From Nocardia sp. BSTN01 (GTDB lineage Bacteria; Actinomycetota; Actinomycetes; Mycobacteriales; Mycobacteriaceae), in the NCBI RefSeq assembly GCF_015354405.1, contig NZ_JADKYP010000022.1, positions 39,786 through 103,785 on the forward strand: a DNA stretch of 64,000 bases, in the 5' to 3' direction. How positions within the stretch are numbered: position 1 is the stretch's first letter; every line of letters begins with the position of its first letter. A program made the position numbers and the translations under genes. Positions 1-6,977 of the stretch are shown piece after piece. The notes beneath the pieces are model-generated. The model searched no databases. It had not been told where the DNA came from and worked only from the letters and a program-made list of their open reading frames with translations.

Positions 1-360
1 CCACGAACCCGGGCGACCGAGCCGTTGCGCCCAGTTCCGCGCGATGGGTAGCAGTTTCGGATACAGCGCGGCACGCAACTCGGACACCACGGCGGGAAGA
101 TCGTGGGTGAAGTAGCGGTACTCGCCGGACCCGAAACGGTGCCGCGACATCTCGATGGTGGAGCGGAAGCGATCGTCCTCGGTGTACAGCTTCGCGAGCG
201 CACGGCACTCGTCGGCGCTCACCAGGCAGCCGCTGAGCGCGTATCCGTGCTCGTCGAGTTCGTCCGCTATCCGCGTCCAGTCCTGCGCGTCCACCCGAGC
301 GCCGAACGGCGTCGCGGTGAGCCCCGAACCGGTCGGTGCCGGGCCGGTTTCACGCGGCAT
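1..360 (-). CDS. 2OG-Fe(II) oxygenase, PF09859-like, C-terminus beyond the window
   Basis: Reading leftwards from an ATG at 360, all 120 codons to the window edge are open, so the gene is real but its C-terminal part lies outside. The visible part contains HGYALSGCLVSADECRAL, then FRSTIEMSRHRFGSGEYRYF, then a segment ending in WAQRLGRPGSW. This order is what I remember for the Oxygenase-NA family of iron(II)/2-oxoglutarate dioxygenases; the metal-binding His/Asp residues would lie in the missing part. The ATG overlaps the end of ogt by 11 bp, so the two are probably translated as a coupled operon. A role in nucleic-acid alkylation repair is inferred from the neighbour, not seen in the sequence. 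Confidence 0.75.
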   Translation of the reverse strand, partial: MPRETGPAPTGSGLTATPFGARVDAQDWTRIADELDEHGYALSGCLVSADECRALAKLYTEDDRFRSTIEMSRHRFGSGEYRYFTHDLPAVVSELRAALYPKLLPIARNWAQRLGRPGSW

Positions 361-835
361 GTTCGAGCTCCAGCAGTTGCCGCTTGCGGTCGATCCCGCC
401 CGCATAGCCGGTCAGACGGCCGTTCGCGCCGATCACCCGATGGCACGGCCGCACGATCAGAACCGGATTGGCGCCGATCGCGGCCCCGACGGCCCGCACC
501 GCCGCCCGCGGCGCACCGACCCGGGCGGCGATGTCGCCGTAGGTCACCGTGCGGCCGTACGGGATGTCGTCGAGCGCCCGCCACACCCGACGCCGGAACT
601 CACTGCCCTCGACCGCGTAGTCGAGTTCGAAACGGGTGCGCTGCCCGGTGAAGTAGCCGTCGAGCTGGTCGAGCACCGAGGCGAACGGTGCGCGATCCTC
701 GATCCAACCAGGTTGCGCTCCACCACCTTTCCCGCCCGCGATGGACAGGGCGGTGAGCGCGACACCGGCCGGGCGCGGCTCGCCGACGAGCATCAGCTCA
801 CCGAGCGGACTCGCCGTCGTCGTGTAGACCGTCAT
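350..835 (-). CDS. ogt: methylated-DNA--[protein]-cysteine S-methyltransferase
   Basis: Suicide repair protein that moves the alkyl group from O6-alkylguanine to its own cysteine. The 161-residue protein has the family's usual length. The C-terminal half carries the acceptor motif PCHRV (IVRPCHRVIGANG) followed by GYAGGIDRKRQLLELE, and the helix-turn-helix part GRTVTYGDIAARVGAP lies just before it. The start at 835 is preceded by AAAGGA at a suitable distance. It is the first gene of a two-gene operon with the 2OG-Fe(II) oxygenase. Confidence 0.92.
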   Translation of the reverse strand: MTVYTTTASPLGELMLVGEPRPAGVALTALSIAGGKGGGAQPGWIEDRAPFASVLDQLDGYFTGQRTRFELDYAVEGSEFRRRVWRALDDIPYGRTVTYGDIAARVGAPRAAVRAVGAAIGANPVLIVRPCHRVIGANGRLTGYAGGIDRKRQLLELEHAA

Positions 836-985
836 TGCTGATCCTTTCGGTTTTCGATCCGTACGCTCCCCAATCTGCCTGAGCCCCGGACCGAATACCG
901 GCGGAAATCAGACATCACGTCCCGGCCGCGCGGCGCCTGCGGCTACCGCGGGAATGAAACGGTTCGCGCAGGCGTCGGAGCGGAT
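836..985. other. intergenic, divergent ogt / PPOX gene
   Basis: These 150 bp lie between the divergent ogt and PPOX genes and must hold both promoters. The ogt ribosome-binding site is at the left end. No clear palindrome or -35/-10 pair stands out. Confidence 0.5.
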
Positions 986-1408
986 ATGCGACTTCCCGAT
1001 TCCGCGCGCGAATTCGTCGGCGCCGGCGCCAACGCGACCCTGGTCACCCTGAATGCCGACGGCAGCCCGCAGATCTCCGTCGTCTGGGTGGCGCTGCGGT
1101 CGACCCTCGAGGGCGACGAGCTGGTCAGCGCACACCTCGGCGAATACCTGAAAGTGCGCAACGTCCGCCGCGATCCGCGGGTGGCGTTGACCATCGTCTC
1201 GGATCAGCCGAGCGAGTTCATGCGCCCGTATCTGTCGGTCACCGGCACCGCGCGCATCGTCGAGGGCGGTGCGCCCGAACTCCTGACGGAGTTGGCCGCT
1301 GTACTGGCCGCACCGGGACTGAACTTCCCGCCCGCCGACGCCCCGCCGGGACTGCTGACCCGGGTACGGATCGACAAGATCGGCGGGGTCGGCCCCTGGG
1401 CGAACTGA
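986..1408 (+). CDS. PPOX-class F420/FMN-dependent enzyme (Rv1155/TIGR03618-like)
   Basis: A 140-residue split-barrel flavoprotein. The order ATLVTLNADGSPQISVVWV, YLKVRNVRRDPRVALTIV and YLSVTGTARIVEGG is typical of the pyridoxamine-phosphate-oxidase-like family, whose mycobacterial members bind F420 or FMN. The substrate is not predictable. The ATG at 986 gives an N-terminus that matches family members I remember. It converges on the monooxygenase gene with 23 bp between them. Confidence 0.8.
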   Translation: MRLPDSAREFVGAGANATLVTLNADGSPQISVVWVALRSTLEGDELVSAHLGEYLKVRNVRRDPRVALTIVSDQPSEFMRPYLSVTGTARIVEGGAPELLTELAAVLAAPGLNFPPADAPPGLLTRVRIDKIGGVGPWAN

Positions 1409-1431
1409 ACGGACCGGTCCGGCGCCGCCGG

Positions 1432-2904
1432 TCAGGCGTTCGACAGCACCGCCGTGCGCCGGACCGGCTGCAGCGTCTTGTCCAGATTCGTGCGCATGGT
1501 GGTGGCCGAATCCAGCAGGTAGTTCTGGCGCACCTTCCACGGATGCCGGTCGCCCTGCCGCGGGAAGTCGCCGATGGACCGCTGGATATAGCCCGAGGCG
1601 AGGTCGAGCAGCGGATGTTCGGTGAGCTCGGCCTGCGGCTGCGGCACCACCGCCTCGTATCCGCGCCGGTCCGTATGGGCGATCACCTTGCACACCAGCC
1701 GCGAAGTCAGGTCGGCGCGCAGCGTCCAGGACGCGTTCGTGTAGCCGATGCAGACCGCGAAGTTGGGGACGCCGGTGAGCATCGTTCCCTGCCAGACGAA
1801 CCGGTCGGACAGGTTCACCGGCTCACCGTCGACCTCCAGCGTGATGCCGCCGAAGGCCAGCAGCTTCAGACCGGTCGCCGAGATGACGATGTCGGCGGGC
1901 AGCACCCGGCCCGACTTCAGGCGGATCCCCTCGGGCACGAAGGTGTCGATGTGATCGGTGACCACCTCGGCCTTCCCCTTGCGCATCGCCTTGAAGAAGT
2001 CGGCGTCCGGCACCGCGCACAGCCGCTGATCCCACGGGTTGTACTCCGGGGTGAAGTGTTCGGCGACCAGCTTCTCGTCCTTGAGAATGCGGGTGGTCAG
2101 CCCGGTCAGCAGCTTGCGCGCGGCCTGCGGCCGACGCCGGCAGTACTGGTAGAAACCGACGTTGAACAGGATGTTCTTGGTGCGGATCACCCGGTGCGCC
2201 AAGCCCGCCGGCAGCAGTTCCCGAATCTTGTCGGCCTGCTTGTCCCGGCCGGGGACCGCGGAGATCCAGGTCGGCGAACGCTGCAGCATGGTCACCCGCT
2301 CGGCCTCTTCGGCCATCGCCGGAACCAGCGTCACGGCGGTGGCACCGCTGCCGATGACCACGACCTTCTTGCCGGCGTAATCGAGATCCTCCGGCCAGAA
2401 CTGCGGATGCACCATGGTGCCGGAAAACGTTTCCACGCCCGGGAATTCGGGGGCGTGCCCCTGGTCATAGTTGTAGTAGCCGGAGCACGAATAGAGGAAG
2501 CGACAGCTCAGCGTGCGCTCCGCATCGCCCTGCCGCAGGGTCAGCGTCCAGCGCGATTCGGCGCTGGACCATTGTGCCGCAACGACTTTGGTGCCGTAGC
2601 GAATATGCTCGTCGATCCCGTGACGGCGTGCCGTCTCGGTGATGTAGCGCAGAATCGAGGGACCGTCGGCGATCGATTTGGCATCGCGCCACGGTTCGAA
2701 CGGGTAGCCGAGGGTGAACATGTCCGAATCGGACCGGATGCCGGGGTACCGGAACAGGTCCCAGGTGCCGCCCAGCGCCTCGCGCGCCTCGAGAATCGCA
2801 TAGGACTTTCCGGGCAATTCCGTCTGCACGCGGTAACCGGCGCCGATTCCGGACAGACCGGCGCCCACGATGACGACATCGACATATTCACCAGCTGCGG
2901 TCAT
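1432..2904 (-). CDS. type I Baeyer-Villiger flavin monooxygenase, EthA-like
   Basis: FAD- and NADPH-dependent monooxygenase that would insert oxygen into ketones or oxidise sulfur centres. The 490-residue protein has the first Rossmann motif GAGLSGIG at residues 14-21, the fingerprint FSGTMVHPQFWP at 160-171 (pattern FxGxxxHxxxWP) and the second Rossmann motif GSGATA near 185. Length and many stretches (GGTWDLFRYPGIRSDSDM, GYTNASWTL) match M. tuberculosis EthA from memory. The open frame runs far upstream, but the ATG at 2904 gives the family N-terminus. It is divergent from an AraC regulator instead of the TetR-type EthR. The native substrate is unknown. Confidence 0.9.
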   Translation of the reverse strand: MTAAGEYVDVVIVGAGLSGIGAGYRVQTELPGKSYAILEAREALGGTWDLFRYPGIRSDSDMFTLGYPFEPWRDAKSIADGPSILRYITETARRHGIDEHIRYGTKVVAAQWSSAESRWTLTLRQGDAERTLSCRFLYSCSGYYNYDQGHAPEFPGVETFSGTMVHPQFWPEDLDYAGKKVVVIGSGATAVTLVPAMAEEAERVTMLQRSPTWISAVPGRDKQADKIRELLPAGLAHRVIRTKNILFNVGFYQYCRRRPQAARKLLTGLTTRILKDEKLVAEHFTPEYNPWDQRLCAVPDADFFKAMRKGKAEVVTDHIDTFVPEGIRLKSGRVLPADIVISATGLKLLAFGGITLEVDGEPVNLSDRFVWQGTMLTGVPNFAVCIGYTNASWTLRADLTSRLVCKVIAHTDRRGYEAVVPQPQAELTEHPLLDLASGYIQRSIGDFPRQGDRHPWKVRQNYLLDSATTMRTNLDKTLQPVRRTAVLSNA

Positions 2905-2944
2905 GGTTCCAGTGTGCTGGTTCCTTCCCCGGCATTCTTGACTT

Positions 2945-2977
2945 TGCACGACAAGTATTTGATTCTGGACGACATGT
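2945..2977. promoter_or_regulatory. candidate AraC operator: two direct half-sites 21 bp apart
   Basis: TGCACGACAAGT at 2945-2956 and TGGACGACATGT at 2966-2977 match at 10 of 12 positions and start exactly 21 bp apart, two helical turns. AraC-family proteins commonly bind direct repeats on one face of the helix with this spacing. The second copy covers the start codon of the regulator, which suggests autoregulation as well as control of the divergent monooxygenase. Confidence 0.5.
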
Positions 2978-3981
2978 CGGTGATCCGCTCGGCCGGTTTG
3001 CGCGGTTTCCGCGCGACCGTGGCCGAACTCGGGGGAAATGCGGAGGAATACGCGGCCGCCGCCGGATACCCGATCGCCGCCCTGGACGCCGACGATCTGC
3101 TGGTCTCCGACGAGGCGATGGCCCTCGTGCTGGAGATCGCCGCCGACCGGCTGCGGTGTCCCGATCTGGGCCTGCGGATCGCCGCCCGGCAGGATCTCGG
3201 CATGCTGGGTCCGCTCGCGCTGGCCATCCGGAGCTCCCCCACCCTGGCCGATGCACTGGAGTGCACCTCGCGCTACCTGTTCGTGCACGCGCGCTCGCTG
3301 AGTCTGACCATCGAACCGGATCCCTACGGCGACCGCGGTGTGACGGCCCTGCGCTACGGCGTCGAACCCAGACTTCCGCAACCCGTCCAGGGCACCGACC
3401 TGGGCCTGGGATTTCTGCACCGCACACTGATCCGGCTCGTGGAAGGCCCGTACGGGTTGCGCTCGGTGGAGCTGCCGTACCGCCCGCCGGGTTCGCGCGC
3501 GACCTACGAGAACTTCTTCGGCGTCCCGGTGCGCTTCGAGCGACCGGCGGCGATGCTGCGGCTGCCGAGCAATCTCACGACGCGGGCCATCGCGGGTGGC
3601 GATGCGAATCTGCGCCGGCTGGCGGTGGCGTTCCTGGCCGAACAGGCCGGCGACACCGGCGCCTCCACGGTGCCGGCGGTACGGGCCGCCGTGCAGCAAC
3701 TGCTGGGTACGACCGCCCCGCAGATCGATTCGGTGGCTAGGCTTCTGACGATCCATCCGCGCACCCTGCAGCGCCGCCTGGCGGCCGAGCACATGACCTT
3801 CGCCGCCATCGTCGACGATGTGCGCCGCAGTGAGGCGCGGCGCTACCTGACCACGACGGATCTGCCGATGAGCCAGATCGCCTCACTGCTCGGCCTCGCG
3901 GAACAGGCCACCCTGACCCGCTGCGCGCGCCGCTGGTGGGACAGCACTCCCACCGCGATCCGGCGCACCGCCCGGACCTGA
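2974..3981 (+). CDS. AraC-family transcriptional regulator
   Basis: A 335-residue regulator. Residues about 1-190 look like the arabinose-binding-like sensory domain (PF12625 type) found in many actinobacterial AraC proteins. The C-terminal 90 residues hold the two helix-turn-helix units (SVARLLTIHPRTLQRRLAAEHMTF and MSQIASLLGLAEQATLTRCARRW). The frame is open far upstream, but the ATG at 2974 fits the family start (SVIRSAGLRGFRATVAELGG). No Shine-Dalgarno sequence precedes it; an in-frame TTG at 2959 is the only near alternative. It probably controls the divergent EthA-like gene. Confidence 0.88.
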   Translation: MSVIRSAGLRGFRATVAELGGNAEEYAAAAGYPIAALDADDLLVSDEAMALVLEIAADRLRCPDLGLRIAARQDLGMLGPLALAIRSSPTLADALECTSRYLFVHARSLSLTIEPDPYGDRGVTALRYGVEPRLPQPVQGTDLGLGFLHRTLIRLVEGPYGLRSVELPYRPPGSRATYENFFGVPVRFERPAAMLRLPSNLTTRAIAGGDANLRRLAVAFLAEQAGDTGASTVPAVRAAVQQLLGTTAPQIDSVARLLTIHPRTLQRRLAAEHMTFAAIVDDVRRSEARRYLTTTDLPMSQIASLLGLAEQATLTRCARRWWDSTPTAIRRTART

Positions 3982-3994
3982 GCGGCCGGTCGGC

Positions 3995-4477
3995 TCAGTG
4001 CGTGACGCTGGGATCCCAGCGGCTGGCGGTGATCGTGAATCCCTGGATCGAGGACAGCGGCATCATCGCCTCGTAGTTGCGCTGATAGCCGGTCTTCGTG
4101 ATGCGCCAGCGGCCGTCGGATTCACGGCGATAGGTGTCGCGGTAGTAGGCGGCGCCGCGAATCATGATCCCGTGCTCGGGAACGATGACCGTATCCTCCA
4201 GACACCAACTGCCGGAGGCGGAATCGCCGTCCACCGCGATCTCGGGATGACTGCACACATGCGAGGTGATCATGGTGCCGGTCATCGCGCCGCTGAGATA
4301 GCCGACGATGGCGTCGCGGCCCTCGAACTGCAGCGGCTTACCGCCCGACGGCGAGCCGTAATCGGCCACCGCGTCCACGGCGAGGGTATCGGCGAACTCG
4401 TCCCACTCCCGCAGATCCAGCGTCCGCAAATAGCGGTATTTCAACGCACGAATCTCTTCCAACGCAACCAGATCCAT
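3995..4477 (-). CDS. SnoaL-like / nuclear transport factor 2-fold protein
   Basis: A 160-residue cone-shaped NTF2-fold protein of the SnoaL-like type, a fold used by ketosteroid isomerases, polyketide cyclases and small dehydratases. It begins LVALEEIRALKYRYLRTLD and includes the typical strand pair ASGSWCLEDTVIV and GRWRITKTGYQRNYE. A good AGGAGG site sits before the ATG at 4477, so a longer frame from TTG at 4513 is not used. The chemistry cannot be read from sequence. The KstR-like site upstream and the neighbouring SDR suggest steroid or terpenoid catabolism. Confidence 0.8.
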   Translation of the reverse strand: MDLVALEEIRALKYRYLRTLDLREWDEFADTLAVDAVADYGSPSGGKPLQFEGRDAIVGYLSGAMTGTMITSHVCSHPEIAVDGDSASGSWCLEDTVIVPEHGIMIRGAAYYRDTYRRESDGRWRITKTGYQRNYEAMMPLSSIQGFTITASRWDPSVTH

Positions 4478-4509
4478 CGCGGTCACCTCCTGGTTTCGGC
4501 CCCGCCAGC

Positions 4510-4515
4510 ACAATA
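4510..4515 (-). promoter_or_regulatory. -10 element for the SnoaL-like gene
   Basis: On the minus strand this reads TATTGT, about 33 bp before the ATG at 4477, which leaves a short leader that includes the AGGAGG site. It is partly covered by the palindromic site at 4514-4527. Confidence 0.4.
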
Positions 4516-4527
4516 GAACACGTTTCT
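4514..4527. promoter_or_regulatory. KstR-like TetR operator
   Basis: TAGAACACGTTTCT matches the mycobacterial KstR consensus TnnAACnnGTTnnA, as I recall it, at seven of eight fixed positions (last A is T). It overlaps the predicted -10 of the SnoaL-like gene, a position suited to repression. Another TetR protein with a similar site is possible. Confidence 0.45.
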
Positions 4528-4580
4528 GTTTCGGTCCGGGCTTTCCCGATGACCAGGACGGCCCGGACCGATTCGCCGCA

Positions 4581-5351
4581 TCAGGCGTGGGTGCCCCCGT
4601 CGATGCGCACCTCGGTGCCGGTGATGAAGGCGCCGTCGTCGGAGGCGAGCATGGCCACCACTCCGGCGACCGTATCGGGCGAGGCGAACCCCTGGCCGAG
4701 CATCGGCATCAGCTTGCCGAACAACGAGAAATCGGCATCCTCGGGCAGGCCCGGACCGCGGCCGTCGGTCATATCGCTCGAGATCGAGCCGGGCGCCACG
4801 GCCACCGCGCGCAGGTTCTGCTTGGAGTATTCCGAGGCCAGCGCATGGGTCATGGACATGATGCCGCCCTTCGACGCGGCATAGGCGGCCATGTACGGGT
4901 GCGCGAAGTAGGTGGAGGTGGAGGCGAAGTTCACGATGACGCCGCAGCCGCTGTCCAGCAGCGCCGGCAGTGATTCGCGAATCATCAGGAAGGTGCCCGT
5001 GAGGTTGGTGGTGATGATGCGGTTCCAGTCGGCCAGCGGCATCTCGTGGGTGTGCGCCGAGCGCAGAATGCCGGCGGCGTTGACCAGGGCGTCCAGCCCG
5101 CCCAGGGTTTCCACGGCCTTCGCGACCCCGGCCTGCACCGAGGACTCGTCGGAGATGTCGATCGTGACGGTGGTCAGCCGATCGGCGCTGCCCTTCTCGG
5201 CCGCCTGTTTCGCGGTTTCGGCCAGGCCCGCCTCGCTGACGTCGGCGGCCACCACGGTGCCGCCCTCGGACAGGATGCGATGCACGGTGGCGCGGCCGAT
5301 ACCGGATCCGGCGCCGGTGATCAGAACCCGGCGATCTGCGAAACGCTCCAT
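4581..5351 (-). CDS. short-chain dehydrogenase/reductase (SDR)
   Basis: Classical 256-residue NAD(P)-dependent SDR. TGAGSGIG at 12-19 binds the cofactor, NAAG is at 91-94, the catalytic serine is in NFASTST near 144, and YAASK at 157-161 is the Tyr-Lys pair. Asp in AADVS after the second strand suggests NAD preference. The ATG at 5351 follows GAGGAGA; the frame is open further upstream without a ribosome-binding site. It is divergent from a TetR gene, its probable regulator. Substrate unknown. Confidence 0.9.
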   Translation of the reverse strand: MERFADRRVLITGAGSGIGRATVHRILSEGGTVVAADVSEAGLAETAKQAAEKGSADRLTTVTIDISDESSVQAGVAKAVETLGGLDALVNAAGILRSAHTHEMPLADWNRIITTNLTGTFLMIRESLPALLDSGCGVIVNFASTSTYFAHPYMAAYAASKGGIMSMTHALASEYSKQNLRAVAVAPGSISSDMTDGRGPGLPEDADFSLFGKLMPMLGQGFASPDTVAGVVAMLASDDGAFITGTEVRIDGGTHA

Positions 5352-5406
5352 TGCGAAACTCTCCTCAACTGCGATTTTCACGTTTGATTGACACACTACG
5401 CCTGTG

Positions 5407-5421
5407 TGGCACGTTGTGCCA
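5407..5421. promoter_or_regulatory. perfect palindrome, candidate TetR operator
   Basis: TGGCAC-GTT-GTGCCA is a perfect 6-bp inverted repeat with a 3-bp centre. It lies in the 113-bp gap between the divergent SDR and TetR genes, the usual place for a TetR autoregulatory operator. Confidence 0.6.
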
Positions 5422-5464
5422 GAGTGACAAATCGCGCTTAGACTGTGCGGACAGGAGGTGACTC

Positions 5465-6169
5465 ATGCCCGAGTCGAGAACCGGCCCGTCCGCCACCGCA
5501 TCGCCGCGGCCGAACCTGGCTCAGCGGCGCAAGTCGGCGACCCGGATGGAGATCGCCCACACCGCCGCTCGCCTGTTCGCCGAGCGTGGCACCGCGGCGG
5601 TCACCGCCGAGCAGATCGCCGCCGCCTCCGGCGTCGGCCTGCGCACCTTCTATCGCTATTGCCGTACCAAAGAGGATGCCGTGGAACCGATGCTGTCGGC
5701 GGGTGCGTCTCGCTGGCTGGACATCCTCGGCGACGGACCGGACCGATTGCCTACCATCGCGGAACTGGAGACCGCCGCGATCCGCGCCCTGACGGTGGTG
5801 GACCGCGACGAACTCGACATCACCCGCGGCCTGTTGCGCGCGATGGCCGACGATACGGCCCTGCGCGCGGTCTGGTTCCGGGTCAATCTCACCGGCGAGC
5901 ACGCCCTGCTGGACCTGCTGAGGAAACTGTCCCCGGACACCGATCCACTGCGCCTGCGCACGCTGGCCGCCGCGGCCGCCGGCGCCATCCGGATCGGACT
6001 GGAGCAGTGGGCCGACGACGACGGCCCGGCGCAGGCCGGCGAATTCGACGAAACACCTTCGACCGCCCCACGATCGGGCGGTCCGGCTCCCCTCGTGGTC
6101 AGATGCATGCGGGAACTCACCGTCGGCGTCTATGCGCAGACCCCCGCGGATACGACAGCCGCGGGCTGA
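5465..6169 (+). CDS. TetR-family transcriptional regulator
   Basis: A 234-residue repressor. The N-terminal DNA-binding domain (residues about 22-75) contains MEIAHTAARLFAERGTAAVTAEQIAAASGVGLRTFYRYCRTKED, a normal TetR helix-turn-helix. The C-terminal ligand domain is not recognisable to a specific subclass. AGGAGGTGACTC immediately precedes the ATG. It faces the SDR across a palindromic site and probably represses both. Confidence 0.92.
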   Translation: MPESRTGPSATASPRPNLAQRRKSATRMEIAHTAARLFAERGTAAVTAEQIAAASGVGLRTFYRYCRTKEDAVEPMLSAGASRWLDILGDGPDRLPTIAELETAAIRALTVVDRDELDITRGLLRAMADDTALRAVWFRVNLTGEHALLDLLRKLSPDTDPLRLRTLAAAAAGAIRIGLEQWADDDGPAQAGEFDETPSTAPRSGGPAPLVVRCMRELTVGVYAQTPADTTAAG

Positions 6170-6247
6170 CGGTCGCCGCGGCGCCGGACCGTGCGATCCG
6201 GCGCCGACGACGCGCGGGGCCACGCCGAGCTACCGCATGATGGGTCC

Positions 6248-6526
6248 ATGAACACCGGGAATTGGCATGTGCTGGTGGAAGAGCAGGTCGGCGCCTCGAA
6301 GGATTACCGGCAGTGGGAGCTGTCCTCGATCCACCCGGCGGGGGCGGATCGCGCCGATGCCGAACGGCTCGCCGAGGAACTCTCGCGCACCTACCGCCCC
6401 CACCACCCGCTCAGTCCGCGCCGCCGGACGCGCTACCGCACCGCCGACGGCTGGGTGGTCGTGGTCGACGGCGCGATGAGCGACTTCCGCTTCCGGCTCA
6501 CGATCGCCGAACGCGTACCGGACTGA
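6248..6526 (+). CDS. conserved actinobacterial hypothetical protein, 92 aa
   Basis: A small protein of 92 residues with no signal peptide or membrane segment. It resembles, from memory, short uncharacterised actinobacterial proteins containing a motif like RADAERLAEELSRTYRPHHP followed by RTRYRTADGWVVVVDGAMSDFRFRLTI. Function unknown. The ATG at 6248 was preferred to an upstream in-frame start because family members begin near NWHVLVEEQV. Confidence 0.6.
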   Translation: MNTGNWHVLVEEQVGASKDYRQWELSSIHPAGADRADAERLAEELSRTYRPHHPLSPRRRTRYRTADGWVVVVDGAMSDFRFRLTIAERVPD

Positions 6527-6552
6527 CCGCCCTCTCCCGGAACCTCGTTCGG

Positions 6553-6963
6553 TCATTCTTTCTGTGCCGCATCGCGTTTCATCTTGCGCCAACCGCCCGC
6601 GCGATTGTTCGCGATGATCTGCCGCAGCATCGCCGACAGCGCGGAGGCGTTGACCTTCTCCCCCTCGCCAATCGCCACGGTGCGCGCCGTCGTGTTGTCG
6701 TGACCGCCGGTGATGATGCCCGCCGGATCGGGCACGATCGCACCGTCGTAGAGGAAGACGTCGACGTGCGTCTTCGTCGCCAGCAGCGCGCAGATGTTGC
6801 CGTCGAGCACGAAATACGGTCGCACCCTGCGCTTTACGGTCTCCGTCACTTCCGGATCGGCGGCGTGGACGAGTTCGCGCACCTCGCGGCAGATGTCGCG
6901 CTGCCAGGCCGGTAGCGCGTCGATGTAGGCGTCGACGCGCGGGTCGGCCACGTAGCTCACCAT
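6553..6963 (-). CDS. DUF1801 family protein
   Basis: A 136-residue protein of the DUF1801 (YdhG/YjbR-like fold) family: residues DPRVDAYIDALPAWQRDICREVRELVHAADPEVTETVKRR, then YFVLDGNICALLATKTHVDVFLYDG, are typical. GGGAGG precedes the ATG at 6963. Members are small cytosolic proteins of unknown activity. It lies 14 bp downstream of the Clp ATPase gene on the same strand and may be cotranscribed in part. Confidence 0.85.
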   Translation of the reverse strand: MVSYVADPRVDAYIDALPAWQRDICREVRELVHAADPEVTETVKRRVRPYFVLDGNICALLATKTHVDVFLYDGAIVPDPAGIITGGHDNTTARTVAIGEGEKVNASALSAMLRQIIANNRAGGWRKMKRDAAQKE

Positions 6964-6977
6964 CGGCCTCCCCCGGA

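Noticed and set aside
2905-3792. Upstream extension of the monooxygenase frame
   Set aside because: It is antisense to the AraC gene; EthA homology begins at the ATG at 2904.
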